Assembly (NCBI GenBank): GCA_036244855.1
Contig: BQKZ01001787.1
Span: 51,011-115,010, forward strand
Length of the DNA stretch: 64,000 nucleotides
Direction of reading: 5' to 3'
From: Temnopleurus reevesii
Taxonomy: Eukaryota > Echinodermata > Echinoidea > Temnopleuroida > Temnopleuridae
This document shows positions 25,285-36,659 of the stretch, piece after piece. Positions within the stretch are counted from its first letter, which is position 1. Every line of letters starts with the position of its first letter. A program made the position numbers and the translations under genes. The notes under the pieces were generated by a model. The model saw only the letters and a program-made list of their open reading frames with translations. It did no database searches and had not been told where the DNA came from.

Positions 25285-25467
25285 CCAGGAGCCAATTGCA
25301 TGAAATGTTCTTTAGCTATCCTCTTCTTGCCAAGACATCTGAACTCTTGTAACATCCTCTTAACATAGACACAAACATTGATACTTCTATGTTATGAGGG
25401 TGGAACAAAAAGTTAAGATGTCTTAGCACGGAGATAGCCAAGACCACTTCGTGCAATTGGCTCCTGG
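25285..25467. mobile_element. Inverted-repeat MITE
   Basis: It starts CCAGGAGCCAATTGCATGAA and ends TTCGTGCAATTGGCTCCTGG, with the ATGTCTTAGC/CAAGACATCT words inverted in the interior. It is 183 bp and has no coding capacity. The superfamily was not assigned, because no clean target duplication was found. Confidence 0.7.
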
Positions 25468-25786
25468 TTTCTTTCACAATTGAGAGGAATAACACAGGAA
25501 TGGCAAAAGTGAGCAAGTCCCCATTCAAGCATTTATAATATAATGGCTCTAGTAGTGAAAAGATGTTAGCTTTTCTCTTCAGCAAGCCAATATTCTGTTT
25601 GCAAAAGTTCCTTTTGTCTTTGGGAGCAACCATAAAGGCTTGAATGGGGAGTTTCATTAATTCAATATGGTTTATAAAAAGTACTTTCATCCCGGCCAGA
25701 AAGGATCAATTGACAAATTTTACATGAATAACGACACTTGCCAAGTCTCTTGTCATTCCCCTGTTTGATGAAATTGAAATTAAAGA

Positions 25787-26046
25787 ATATCAAGAGAAGA
25801 AAACCTTTGAGAGAAAGATGAAGAGAGGGTGAGGAGGGGGTACAGGTAGGGAGGGAGAGGGAGAGAGAGATAGAGAGAGGGATGGGCGTAAAAGATAAGT
25901 AGAGAGAGGGAGATGAGAGAAAGATAGGTAGAAAGAGGGAGATGGGGAAAGAGTGAGGGGGAGACAGTGGGAGGGAGGGGGAAGACGTAGAACGAGATAA
26001 AGGAAAGAGGAGCTGGTAAAAAAAGGATAGGTGAAAAGAGAGATAA
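25787..26046. repeat. Polypurine GA/GGA tract
   Basis: About 260 bp of almost pure purine on the + strand, with GAGAGG, GGGAGG and GAAAGA words and short G runs. Such tracts can form triplex or quadruplex structures. The open frame on the other strand (Ser/Leu/Pro only) is an artefact of composition. Confidence 0.85.
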
Positions 26047-26254
26047 AGATCCAATTTAATAATGACAGATACGTTTATGTTTCTGTATCAAGAATATGCA
26101 AAGATTTTAATGCACCATAAACACATGTAAACAATGAAAGGGCAAGAACGTTGGTGTAGCACACAAAACCATGCCTCAGATAACACAAAACTAAAATCTC
26201 ATAAATACAATACCGCATGTCCCCAAAAAAAATTACAATCAGACTTTCGGCATT

Positions 26255-26790
26255 GAAAAAAAAAACTGAACATAAGCAGAAAAAATAGATGAGCAGAACA
26301 AAAATGTTTGAGCAAAATCGGACAATTAATAAGAAAGTTAGGAGTGTTTTGATATTTAGACAAATTGGCAACTGATGACGTCACATGTGCACAACTGACT
26401 ATGTAGCATATTCATATTAATGTTATGAAATGTTACATTTTCACCAAAAATATGATTTCCTCAAAACTTTAACTATAGGATATCTTTGTGATATATATGT
26501 GGATCCCATATTTGCATGTTTACATTCATACAAACTTTGTATCTTTCTGTAAAAATAATGAATTTTGCACCTAAAACATAAAGAAAATCCTGGGTTGTTG
26601 TGCACCCATGATATCATAAAATTGGCAACAAGTCTGAAAATCTTCCACTGATTTGCTGATTTTTTCAACTCTTAATAATAAAAATCCATAACTTTTGAAT
26701 TACTTGTCCGATTTTCTTCAAACTTTTTTTGTTCTGCTTGCCAATTTTTTCTGCTCCTGATAAAAAAATTTTTGGTAGACTCTTCTGTTA
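26255..26790. mobile_element. Long-TIR MITE, diverged member of the TTAA group
   Basis: The right end reads inward as AGAAGAGTCTACC, AAAAAATTGGCAAGCAGAAC and AAAATCGGACAAG. The left arm carries AAAAAATAGATGAGCAGAAC and AAAATCGGACAATTAAT. The interior is shared with 27361-27904. The left terminus is eroded and TTAA is not visible, so the boundaries are approximate. Confidence 0.65.
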
Positions 26791-27360
26791 TAGAATATGA
26801 AACCATAACTTGTTACAGATACCTGCATTTTATAGAAACCCCCATTTCATTTGCATCAGTGGGCACGAACAAATGTGGATCTTTGTAACACATGTCATGG
26901 GTTGGTTTTTTTTTTCCAATTTCCAAAAACAAAAAAGCGACTTAAAAAGCAAAGTTCCACATTCCTATGTAACAACTGAAGCAAATCAAACAAGATTTAC
27001 TGTAAAAATGCAAATTACTCTTTACCATTCCATATTAAAAATTATTCAATTCTTTTTTAATTAATATTTCATTGCAAAAGTCCAATTGTAACTTTTGGGG
27101 ACATTCACAGTAGGGTGTAGCACTGGTGCTAAACTATATCATATAAATAACATTAATCAGAAATATTTACATCAAATTGCAGTACAAAATTGTTCTTTTG
27201 GGGAACATCAACAAATACATTTTTGTGCAGAGTTTAGTACTATATCAGATGAGTGCAATTAACAAAATGTAAAATGCTGAATACAGAAAAGTTTTAACAT
27301 TGGGATAGATTTGACCAAATACATAAAAAAGGCTTTTGCAAGATGATTAATTCAAGTTAA

Positions 27361-27904
27361 AAGAAGAGTCTACCCAAAAATAATAATTTTTTAACAGAAG
27401 CAGTAAAACAAAAAAAGTTTGAATAAAATCGGACGAGTAATAAAAAAGTTATGATTTTTTAAAGATTAAAAAAAAATGGGCAAATCAGTGGAAATTTCCA
27501 TAGATGTTGCCAATTTGATGACATCATGGGTGCACAACTAACCAGAATTTTCATTATAAATATGGTGGAAAATACATCATTTTTACAAAAAGTTGCAAAG
27601 TTTGTATGAATGTAACATGTAAATTGTGGATCTACATTTATCATAAAGATATCCTTTGGTTAAAGTTTTGAGGAAATCATATTTTTGGGCAAAAAAGTAA
27701 CATTTTAAAAAAGTGACATTGATATGAAGGTAATTAATGGTCAGTTGTGCACCTGTGACGTCATCAGCTGCCAATTTGTCTAAATATATAAACATTCACA
27801 ACTTTTTTTATTAGTTGTCCAATTTTTCTCAAACTTTTTTTGTTCTGTTCATCTAATTTTTCTGTTCCTGTTGAAAAAATATTATTTTTGGGCAGACTCT
27901 CCTT
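27361..27904. mobile_element. TTAA-flanked long-TIR MITE, 544 bp
   Basis: It begins AAGAAGAGTCTACCCAAAAA and ends TTTTTGGGCAGACTCTCCTT, with TTAA at 27357-27360 and 27905-27908. The inverted arms extend well over 100 bp and contain the AATCGGAC...AAAAAGTTATGA box and the inverted GTGACGTCATC/GATGACATCATGG word. Confidence 0.82.
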
Positions 27905-28089
27905 TTAAAATTGCCCTGAATTGTAAGTGTATTCAAACATAAATACTAAAACATTCTTGGATGAATTAAAATTGTTTCTTCAGATACATATGCCTCCTTC
28001 ACAAATGAACCTTTATCAGATCCTCAAACACCAATATATTAAGAGCTGGAAATGTGCTAAATGTAGCAAGAATCACACATTTACATTAA

Positions 28090-28699
28090 AGAAGAACGAA
28101 ACCCTGCATTTTATATTCTCTCAGTAGATGGAGAAAAATAAAATGAACCAACTGTGAAAATTTGAGCATAATCCGACGATCCATTCAAAAGTTATGAATT
28201 TACAAAGTTATAGTGAATGTCCCGTCATGGGAATCCTCGAGTCGGCAACGCCGACCAATTATTAGTCGTCTACGTTCAAATCTGTGACGTATTTGTGGAC
28301 AGCTCTCCATTCATTCTGTACACAAAATTTAACAATTTCTTCTTTTTTCAGAAAAGTGGACAAAATTTTCCCTTTTCTCGTCAGTATTATAGGTGTTGGA
28401 TAATTCTTCAAGTATTGTTGGAAGAATAATGTTGAATAGTTATGGTATATTCAATCAAATTCCATAATTATAAAAAATCATGTACAAAATAAATGGAGAG
28501 TTGTCCGCATATCGTCATAGATTTGTTAAGCGTTGCCAATTCAAGGATCCCCATGACATGGGATAATTGAAACTTTGAAAATTCGTAACTTTTGAACGGA
28601 CTGTCCAATTAAGCTCAAATTTTGAGTTTGATCACAGTTTGATCATCATATTTTTCTTCATCGACTGATAGCAAATTAATTCCAGGGTTTCATTCCACT
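28090..28699. mobile_element. TTAA-flanked long-TIR MITE, 610 bp
   Basis: It begins AGAAGAACGAAACCCTG and ends CAGGGTTTCATTCCACT, with TTAA at 28086-28089 and 28700-28703. The arms share the ATTCAAAAGTTATGAATTT box and the CTCTCCATTCATT word with the elements at 39279 and 41620. Confidence 0.82.
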
Positions 28700-28703
28700 T
28701 TAA

Positions 28704-30056
28704 TAGCGAGTTTCCACAAGGTCATCAATATTCTCCTTAACTGGACTCTGTCAAACTGTTGAATAATGTATCCTTTTTTCCCCATTTACATATAATAAAT
28801 ACTATTGCATTTGAAAAATAATGCACAATTTATTATTTGGACTTTTGAATTACTATCATAAACAACAAGTGTTGCTAGTGTTGTGATCAAGCAAACCTGC
28901 AGTACATCCCCATGCCCAAGGAAATTTGATCACATCATCATCATTTAACACCTGATAAGTACCAAAGAATTAGTTTGCATCGTTGCAACAACTTGCAACT
29001 CAAAAAGAGAACATAGAGCAAGTTAATAAAAAACTTCAACATTTTTTTTGGTATAAAAAGGTCAAAATTCTCATTTTAACTGAGATCATATGAATAAATA
29101 TATTAGTATCTATATTTTCTATGATTAATGTCCATCTATTTGTACATACAATCTGGAACAAAACTTACAGCTTTAATGTACTCTAAAATACATTGCAGCA
29201 TTCTTGATCATAAAAACCAACTAGAATACACCAGTATGCACCAGAACTGTTAAAAAGTATAAAGCAATCAATGAACAACAACACAATGCAAATAAAACCA
29301 CTTAAAAGTGCAACTTTTTAGTTGAGACTAAGTGATGCCCATGAAATCTAAATTATAATGGAATTCCAACCTTACATGAATAGTGCTTGAATAAAATGAA
29401 TTCTTTATGGACACTTCCAACGCATATTCAGTTAAATTAGATGCAATCTAGTTTATGTCAGAATCCTTTCATTACCTGCTATCACTAATAAGCTTTGAAC
29501 AATGTATAAGGCGCTAAAATATTGTGAACAATCATGGCACCAAATGGACTATAACAATTCCTGATGTCGACAGTGAAGATTTTTATACAATACAAATAAC
29601 AATGAATTTCTTTGTCCTAGAAAATTAACAGAGATGCCACATAATCCAGACACTCAGTGGGAGTTCATGGTTACATCATTTGTTCATTATGTTGGAAGAC
29701 AAACAATGAGTCCATGCACAGCAAACTATGTCCATTATTTTCATGGTCCGATGTACAAGTCTCTCTTTGAATGTCTTCCAAAATGGCCAATTGATGTCAT
29801 GCAAAACCACTCAAAAGGAGAGCTAACACAAAATACACATCTCTCTATGTCACTCTAAACAACAATGCAAAATGTAAGCTGTACGGAATGAGTTGATATT
29901 GCTAGCATTGCACCATCACACATTCATCATTCACTTTAGTCATGGACTTATTAGAACATGGACCACCAACGATCTTTATTCCTTTGATGTTAGAGATTGG
30001 TCAATAGATTTGAAAGAGAACGCACTTTCTGCTCTTTCAGCTTGAGCCAACCAAGG
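28704..30056. other. Intergenic stretch, no gene seen
   Basis: This is AT-rich sequence. The 74-residue open frame at 29634-29858 has no homologue that I recognise, no splice context and ordinary composition, so it is not annotated as a gene. Confidence 0.4.
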
Positions 30057-30183
30057 GGGCCTGTAACATAAAAGATGCAATTAAACTTACACTAAATATT
30101 TATTATATGTCTATGGCAAAATGTGTACCAGAGAGAAGCAATTAATTGCAAGATTAATTGTATCTCTTTTGTGTTACAGGCCC
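30057..30183. mobile_element. hAT-like MITE with GGGCCTGTAACA ends
   Basis: It starts GGGCCTGTAACATAAAAGAT, ends TCTTTTGTGTTACAGGCCC and is 127 bp long. It is related to the element at 60381-60530. The assignment to hAT is tentative because the flanking duplication is degraded. Confidence 0.6.
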
Positions 30184-30369
30184 AAGATCTGGCAGAAATA
30201 TTTTATATCCTAGATCAAGACAAGGGATGTGCTTCACCAAGTTAAGAAAAACTTTAAGAATGACTGGTATCAGTTCTTGCGCTTAATACTCAGAAGATTA
30301 TACTATCAATATGCACTAGAACTGACACCAGACATTGTTAAAGTCTTTCTTATCTTGGTGACACACCAC

Positions 30370-30551
30370 TCTGGGTTGTGTTTCATAAAGCTCTTCATAG
30401 ATCTACAAACAACTCTATGAATGACTGGTGACCCTTTTCTCAGGTGCGATTCAGTGCCAGAGGTTATCATCCAGTGCAGGAAAGGATCACTAATCATTTG
30501 TAGCGTCGTGCATACCTCTACAAACAGCTTTATAGAACACAATCCTGCTCT
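30370..30551. mobile_element. MITE with GGTTGTGTTTCATAAAGC ends
   Basis: The left end is GGGTTGTGTTTCATAAAGCT and the right end is AGCTTTATAGAACACAATCC, in inverted orientation. The interior words CTATGAATGACTGGTGACCC and TTATCATCCAGTGCAG recur in the element at 55455-55789. Confidence 0.65.
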
Positions 30552-30559
30552 GAATTAGT

Positions 30560-31820
30560 TCTTGCTTTGGGCATGAAATTATATCTATTGGTTGGTCTCC
30601 TTCAAAGGAATAAAGATCGTTGTTAGTCCATGTCTAGTCAGTCCATGCTTTGATCATTCACTACAAAGGCAATCACAAGGACATTACAAGGTAGTGAAAG
30701 ATACATGGTAAATACACAGGCCTATACACACCAATATTAATCTGGTATTGTATGAACAAGAGTGATTAACATCTATACATTTTTTAATGATACGATTATG
30801 TTAGAAAGTTAGTAAACCAAGATAATGCATGTATTCAAACAATGTTATTTTGGAAAATCATATACAAGCATTTATACACCATTTATCTTTACATCAAATG
30901 ACCTTTTTTTTTAATTTCAAAATGATATCTCCAAATGAAATTAAAGGTCAGTGTACAGCCGTCAACTTCATCAGCATTACGGATCAAGATTACTCAAGCA
31001 TAGTCACAAAGATGATATATTGAGATTAAGATTCAATATTCAAGATTAATTGATTAAAGCCATTTCCGGACCTTGGATCATAGGAATGCGTTATGTCTAT
31101 TTATTTTTTGTAATTTTCATTTAATTTTTAATGTTTATGTTTTTCAAATATTGCTTCAATTTGAGCTAAAATATTGATAACATCGGCATATTTTTTAAAT
31201 ATTTTTTTAATTGGAAACTGTGTTATGATGACCCAATTTGAAAGCAAAGATCCTCCACTGAATTCGTACACAGAACTTTCAATAATACTCTTCTCTGTTC
31301 ATGTTTCATGAATTAGATCTGATTCTGATCAAGTTATAGGAAATACCTTTAATGCTTATTATTCAAGACTATCAATTAATTTCCAAATAAAACACAGTGT
31401 AAATACTACATTTCTTCTGGGTTTCACTAACTTTCTAGCATAACTGTACAGAAATGGTGGGTTACACACACCACAAAAAAAGAAGAAAATGCATCAAAAA
31501 ATTTGTTCTTTCTATGAAAATTTTTAAGCAAACCATGCATAAAGTCATATAGGAGGTAATAAACACCACCTATTTAGCTTGTTGCTTATTTAGTGAGTAT
31601 ATCACAAGGTCAAAACACTTGCATTGATAGAAGTGCAGTTTAATGACACTTATCCAGATCACCAATATTATTTCCAAGATAATCAAACTCTGAGTGCCTA
31701 CCAATATGATTCGTTCAATAGCTGTGTGATATCTATTTCGTGATTGGAGTAGAGGAATGCTAAAAGTAACGCTGAACTATTAAATAATTTCTAAGATGTT
31801 GGATGGTACGATTGGTGTTG
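30560..31820. other. Intergenic stretch, downstream of the MXRA7-like gene
   Basis: I see no coding or RNA gene. This side is downstream of the minus-strand MXRA7-like gene and probably holds its 3' UTR. A forward TTTATT near 31100 (AATAAA on the minus strand) is a possible but unproven poly(A) signal. Confidence 0.35.
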
Positions 31821-31831
31821 ATGCTATCGTG

Positions 31832-34800
31832 CTACGCATACAGCTTGAACTGGTCTTCTATATCTTCCATCGAGCCGATCCCGAAAGTGTCCTGCTGGTT
31901 CTGAACAAGTTTGAAGATGGCTTCTAGCTGCTCTGCTTGAATTCTGTAAGTAATCACAGATACAAGATTTTAGAAATGGAGGAAAAGGGAAAGAGTAATT
32001 AGAAGGTTCCGTGCAGAAGACAATATTAAAGAGTAATTACTGGATTTATTTCTAAATATCTTGTTGCTTGCTTTGAGCTACAGTGTACTACATATTCAAT
32101 GTACTATGAATACATATGCTTGTAGAAGTGAGCCTTCTACATGCAAATCATCCTCAGATCTGAAAAAAAACGTATCCTGCTGGATCTGTGACAGAGAAAT
32201 GAGCTAAAATGCAGTTCAAATGCTTCAAATGTTCATACTTCACCAGTTTGGAGTGAGCGCAGAAGGAAATTTTTTACCAAAGTAAACCTTACCTGACATA
32301 GTAAACAAATGAATTTAAATCTGGAAAATGAAAATTTCACAAGCCATATGATTGAAATAAAATGGCAATGAATACATGGTAAAGTGAATGATCTTCTGTG
32401 AATGAATTGACCTCCATATGAAAAATCATTGAGCACAAATCTACTTCTCAATCAGTTAAAAAAAGAGCATTATATGAACAATGACCATGTCAATCAATGC
32501 TCATCTGAGTGACACCAAAATGTTCATAAAAGATATTCCAAGCATTTCAAGAGAATAAAAATTTCCTGCTATTTCCTTATTTTTGACTGGTGAAGTCTCA
32601 AAGTGTCATGATGATAATTCATCTCCAGTTTTGTGTTTAATTTTTCGTGCAAATGCTCAAGGTCAGAATGTTAGACTAAACTGGCTTATCAACATAACTG
32701 GAGCAAACCTTCTCTCTTCAGCTTTCTGTTCATCTGACATCATCTTGGACACCTCCTCCACCAACTTCTTGGTCTTCTGTGGACCCGCTAGATTCTTCGT
32801 CTTGCCCTCGATGCCTTCCTCCTTGCCATCAGGACTCTCCTCTGTCTTGAATGGGCACTGCAGGGGCATGATGTCTGCATGTTTGATGAGGAGGTCGTTG
32901 ATGTCGACTTCGTCTTCAGCGTCGTCTTCCTTTGGTTTGCTGGATGGTTCTGCGGGTGTGCCATCGCCTGCTGATGAGGCTTGTAAGGATTTGTCTTCCG
33001 TTATTGACTGCATGAAGATACACACAGGATAAAAGAGGGTTCATAATATTTCGATTGACATAGATTATAATTCATTAATTGCTTTTAGGTTTATAGTAGA
33101 TATATGAAATGCTTTATAAAAGTGAACTCACTGCCTAACTAATTTTGTAAAATTATGAAAGGGAGACATGCCCTTAAAGGAAATACAGTTGAAGAATTTG
33201 CGTCACTTATTTCTCCAGTGCCTTGCAAAATAAAAGTTTGCAATTAAGGGGGGACCCCTAGTATTCATGAGTGAATATTAAAAGCTCTATTTTTTTGTTA
33301 TGTTACATCTTTATTTCAATTAGATTTTGTTTTCTATTTATAAATAGAAGAAAGGAAATTTTGATATAAATAACTTGACACATAACCCGCCTAATTAGCA
33401 TATAAATGAATATGTAGAATATTCATGGGGTAGTCCTAAAACAAAAAGTAATCATGGAAATCCTCTTAAAATTTGCATGCATAGTCTTTAATCCATTACA
33501 GTAAATGTGAATGAGATTTTTTGTAAATTAATTAATTAGGTGGTCTGTCATATTTGACAGATCACCTATTGTAATCGTCCGAATTTTCTTACTTTATTTA
33601 TTTTTATTTCCACCTTTTTTTGTGTCCTCGAAATCTCCAAAGTCTCTCAGTCTAAATTCTTCATATTTTAGTCATATATCAAAGTCATTAAAAACTCGTT
33701 TCTTCAACAAAAAGCAATGTCATGGCGTCATCGTGACGTCATGTAGACGCCATTTTGTAAAATCACATTATCATTCATATCTTCCTAAATAATCATCAAT
33801 AGTCATTCATATTCATGTCATATGAACTTCAGATCATGGGTCGTCAGGTCATGTCATCAAAGTTAATCCAAAGGTCATGACGCGCACGTACGCGTCCGTC
33901 AAAATTTTAAAATGCTCAAAATCACTTTTGGACCAAATTAGAGTACGTTTCAGGTCATTTTAAGCCTTTCAAATATTTGCGCACGAGAAAGCATACGCGC
34001 GCGTCATTGCGCGTTTCACCTTGTAAAACTAAAAATTAGCCATATCTGTTGACGTAGTCGGATAGAGCATAAAGTTCTGAACAAAATGATACCTCNNNNN
34101 NNNNNNNNNNNNNNNNNNNNNNNNNNNNNNNNNNNNNNNNNNNNNNNNNNNNNNNNNNNNNNNNNNNNNNNNNNNNNNNNNNNNNNNNNNNNNNNNNNNN
34201 NNNNNNNNNNNNNNNNNNNNNNNNNNNNNNNNNNNNNNNNNNNNNNNNNNNNNNNNNNNNNNNNNNNNNNNNNNNNNNNNNNNNNNNNNNNNNNNNNNNN
34301 NNNNNNNNNNNNNNNNNNNNNNNNNNNNNNNNNNNNNNNNNNNNNNNNNNNNNNNNNNNNNNNNNNNNNNNNNNNNNNNNNNNNNNNNNNNNNNNNNNNN
34401 NNNNNNNNNNNNNNNNNNNNNNNNNNNNNNNNNNNNNNNNNNNNNNNNNNNNNNNNNNNNNNNNNNNNNNNNNNNNNNNNNNNNNNNNNNNNNNNNNNNN
34501 NNNNNNNNNNNNNNNNNNNNNNNNNNNNNNNNNNNNNNNNNNNNNNNNNNNNNNNNNNNNNNNNNNNNNNNNNNNNNNNNNNNNNNNNNNNNNNNNNNNN
34601 NNNNNNNNNNNNNNNNNNNNNNNNNNNNNNNNNNNNNNNNNNNNNNNNNNNNNNNNNNNNNNNNNNNNNNNNNNNNNNNNNNNNNNNNNNNNNNNNNNNN
34701 NNNNNNNNNNNNNNNNNNNNNNNNNNNNNNNNNNNNNNNNNNNNNNNNNNNNNNNNNNNNNNNNNNNNNNNNNNNNNNNNNNNNNNNNNNNNNNNNNNNN

Positions 34801-36246
34801 NNNNNNNNNNNNNNNNNNNNNNNNNNNNNNNNNNNNNNNNNNNNNNNNNNNNNNNNNNNNNNNNNNTGATCTGCGTGTAATATCCTATGGAGAAAATCCT
34901 GCGTGTATTAATCAATGGGTAAAATTGTATTTTTCTTAATGTGAAGGTCGTGAGTTCGAATCCCAGCTGTGACATATATTTTTTGTCATCTATATTTTTT
35001 TTCTTCATCATATCTACCATTTCAAGCGCTAACATCAAGGACAGACCACCTAATTCGTCTACATGACGAATTAAATGTCTAGTTATATTTTAAGTTCTTA
35101 ATCAATTTAATTATTTTCATCAATGAGATTAAGCTAATTATATATTCATGGCCTTTAATTGACCATTTTATTTATAAATTTTAAAAAGTAATCCATTCAA
35201 TTTCTAGAATGTATCTCTAAATAGCTGTGTACAAAATTTTGTTAGCATTTTTAAATGCAGTATGAAATTATTAATACACATGTAAACCCAATATTTTCCA
35301 TAACAGATCTGCTTACTTTTTACTCCTATTACATTTGATAGGGGGTTCTAAATTCTATTCACCTAAGTGATTAATTCAGTACACAACAATATCAATGTAC
35401 CCCCACATGTCTCCATGGAGATCTTTTCATTGTCTACTGTCATCAACTATTAATGACTGTTACTTACAAAGGATCTCCAAATGTTTAACTCAGTCTCACA
35501 ATTAATTCTGAATCTCAGGGTTTCAACATCTAATTCAGAATAAAATACCACCACCTGTCTTATTGGACCAATCTTATTATCCACTTACATTCATGTGACT
35601 GAGTAACATTCATTGGTCAATGTAACAAAGGATCTCTAACATAATGGTTTGGTAAACAATTGAAATCCAGCTGGTGAACATGGCCTTTTTTCTGAATTTT
35701 AGTTTGATTGTTCAGATGGTAAACAAATGAAAGGGAATGCATACTCCTCTATCCAATGCAATAGGATTTAAAAAGCAACTGTAAAGGTTATCTGCTAGAG
35801 CACACAATCTTTCACTATGTCTCCCCCCTTAATCGCTAATGGAAATGGTCTATCACAATTAGACTGACCTATAACCAATCAGAATTGCTCTTCCAAATTA
35901 GCAATCAAGAGAAAACCTTTATATTCAAAAGGACCCGGTGGGCAATCCTCATCACTTCCAAAACCGTCAACACTGTTTTCCATGTACATGTTCTAGTAAC
36001 AAAAATCAACTAACCTCTGTGTTTTCTCCATCTGGATGTACAGGGCACACATTCCTTTTGGTGGGTTCCTTTGGGCTCTCATTCTTTGTAACTCCAGTCT
36101 TCCTATAGACCCACTTGAAGGACACTATGACAGCTAGAAAGGTAACCAAGGCAGATGTGATGTAGAAAAGAACATCTGATTCGAGAGCATTTCTGGCTGG
36201 TGGATCCATCTTTATTGCTGGTGCATCAATACACGTTCATCGGAAA
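31832..36246 (-). CDS. MXRA7-like single-pass membrane protein, 3 coding exons
   Basis: The coding exons are 36015-36209 (the exon itself begins at 36246 after a TACAG acceptor), 32709-33007 and 31832-31943, giving about 201 residues. Residues ~12-31 (VLFYITSALVTFLAVIVSF) form one hydrophobic membrane segment, followed by KWVYRK, a positive-inside-type stop. The middle exon is acidic and Lys/Glu-rich, ending KMMSDEQKAEERR. The last exon reads IQAEQLEAIFKLV, then DTFGIGS and QFKLYA-stop. That C-terminal block (KMM...EEQ-R-Q-EQLAAIFKLM...ETFG...QLRLY) is the diagnostic conserved end of matrix-remodeling-associated protein 7, which has a similar length. The molecular function of MXRA7 is poorly defined. 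The donor after exon 2 (GTTTGC) is weak. Two 4-codon uORFs precede the start codon. Confidence 0.82.
34096..34866. other. Assembly gap (771 N)
   Basis: The gap lies inside the inverted-repeat element, probably because it is a multi-copy sequence. Confidence 1.
34945..34975 (+). repeat. tRNA-like B-box fragment
   Basis: GAGTTCGAATCCCAGC contains GTTCGAATCC, a perfect RNA polymerase III B box and T-arm core, and is followed by a T-rich run. No A box or acceptor stem is visible upstream as far as the gap, so this is a tRNA-derived SINE or tRNA relic, not a tRNA gene. Confidence 0.45.
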
Positions 36247-36389
36247 CTGTACAAATGAATTGATAGATGAAAATATCGGAGGTCTAAATCATTGATATAA
36301 CAACTTGATGGACATTATAAGTGCTAGAAAGGTAATCAAGGCAGATGTGATGGGGAAAAGAATCTCTGATTCGAGAGCATTTCTGGCCG

Positions 36390-36650
36390 GTGGATCTATC
36401 TTTATTGCTGAAGCGTCAATACACGTTCATTAGAGCCTGTATAAATAAATGAATTTAAATGGAAATTATTTAGCGTTCTCAATATCAGAAGGTCCATAAG
36501 ACTTAAAGACCCATTTGAGGTACACTACTAGAGCTAGGAATGAGATCAAGGCAGATGTGATGCAGAAAATAACCTCTGATTCAAGAGCATTTATGGTCGG
36601 TGGATCCATCTTTATTGCTGAAGCATCAATACATGTTCATTAGAGCCTGC
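36390..36650 (-). pseudogene. Two extra tandem copies of the MXRA7 first coding exon
   Basis: Copies of the exon with start-codon positions at 36399 and 36609 follow the used exon (start at 36209), so the spacings are 190 and 210 bp. Each retains an upstream AG acceptor (TTTATTTATACAG and TTTATTTACGCAG) and the DPP...NALES plus membrane-segment coding. The middle copy has ATA in place of ATG. The outer copy keeps ATG and an open frame of 47 codons (36466-36609, stop at 36466-36468) reading MDPPTINALESEV and then a hydrophobic helix ending KWVF. Neither has an obvious donor matching the used exon. They are probably decayed alternative first coding exons; the outer one could still be expressed. 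Confidence 0.7.
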
Positions 36651-36659
36651 GTAAATAAA

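Larger units (their letters stand above)
33538..35051. mobile_element. Inverted-repeat element interrupted by a gap
   Basis: The outer ends are AGGTGGTCTGTC (33538-33549) and GACAGACCACCT (35040-35051), flanked by AATT on both sides. The left end is itself a hairpin: AGGTGGTCTGTCA, 4-nt loop, TGACAGATCACCT. The left interior is CpG-richer than its surroundings (GACGCGCACGTACGCG). It lies in intron 1 of the MXRA7-like gene. The middle is hidden by 771 N, so any coding region cannot be judged. Confidence 0.7.

Noticed and set aside
25316..26054. Two overlapping minus-strand open frames of 124-130 residues
   Set aside because: One spans a MITE and the other translates the polypurine tract; both are compositional.
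29634..29858. 74-residue open frame with ordinary composition
   Set aside because: No splice context, promoter or recognisable homology. Open frames of this length are expected by chance in AT-rich DNA of this size.
34945..34975. tRNA gene
   Set aside because: Only the T-arm/B box is present; there is no A box, anticodon arm or acceptor stem in the visible sequence.
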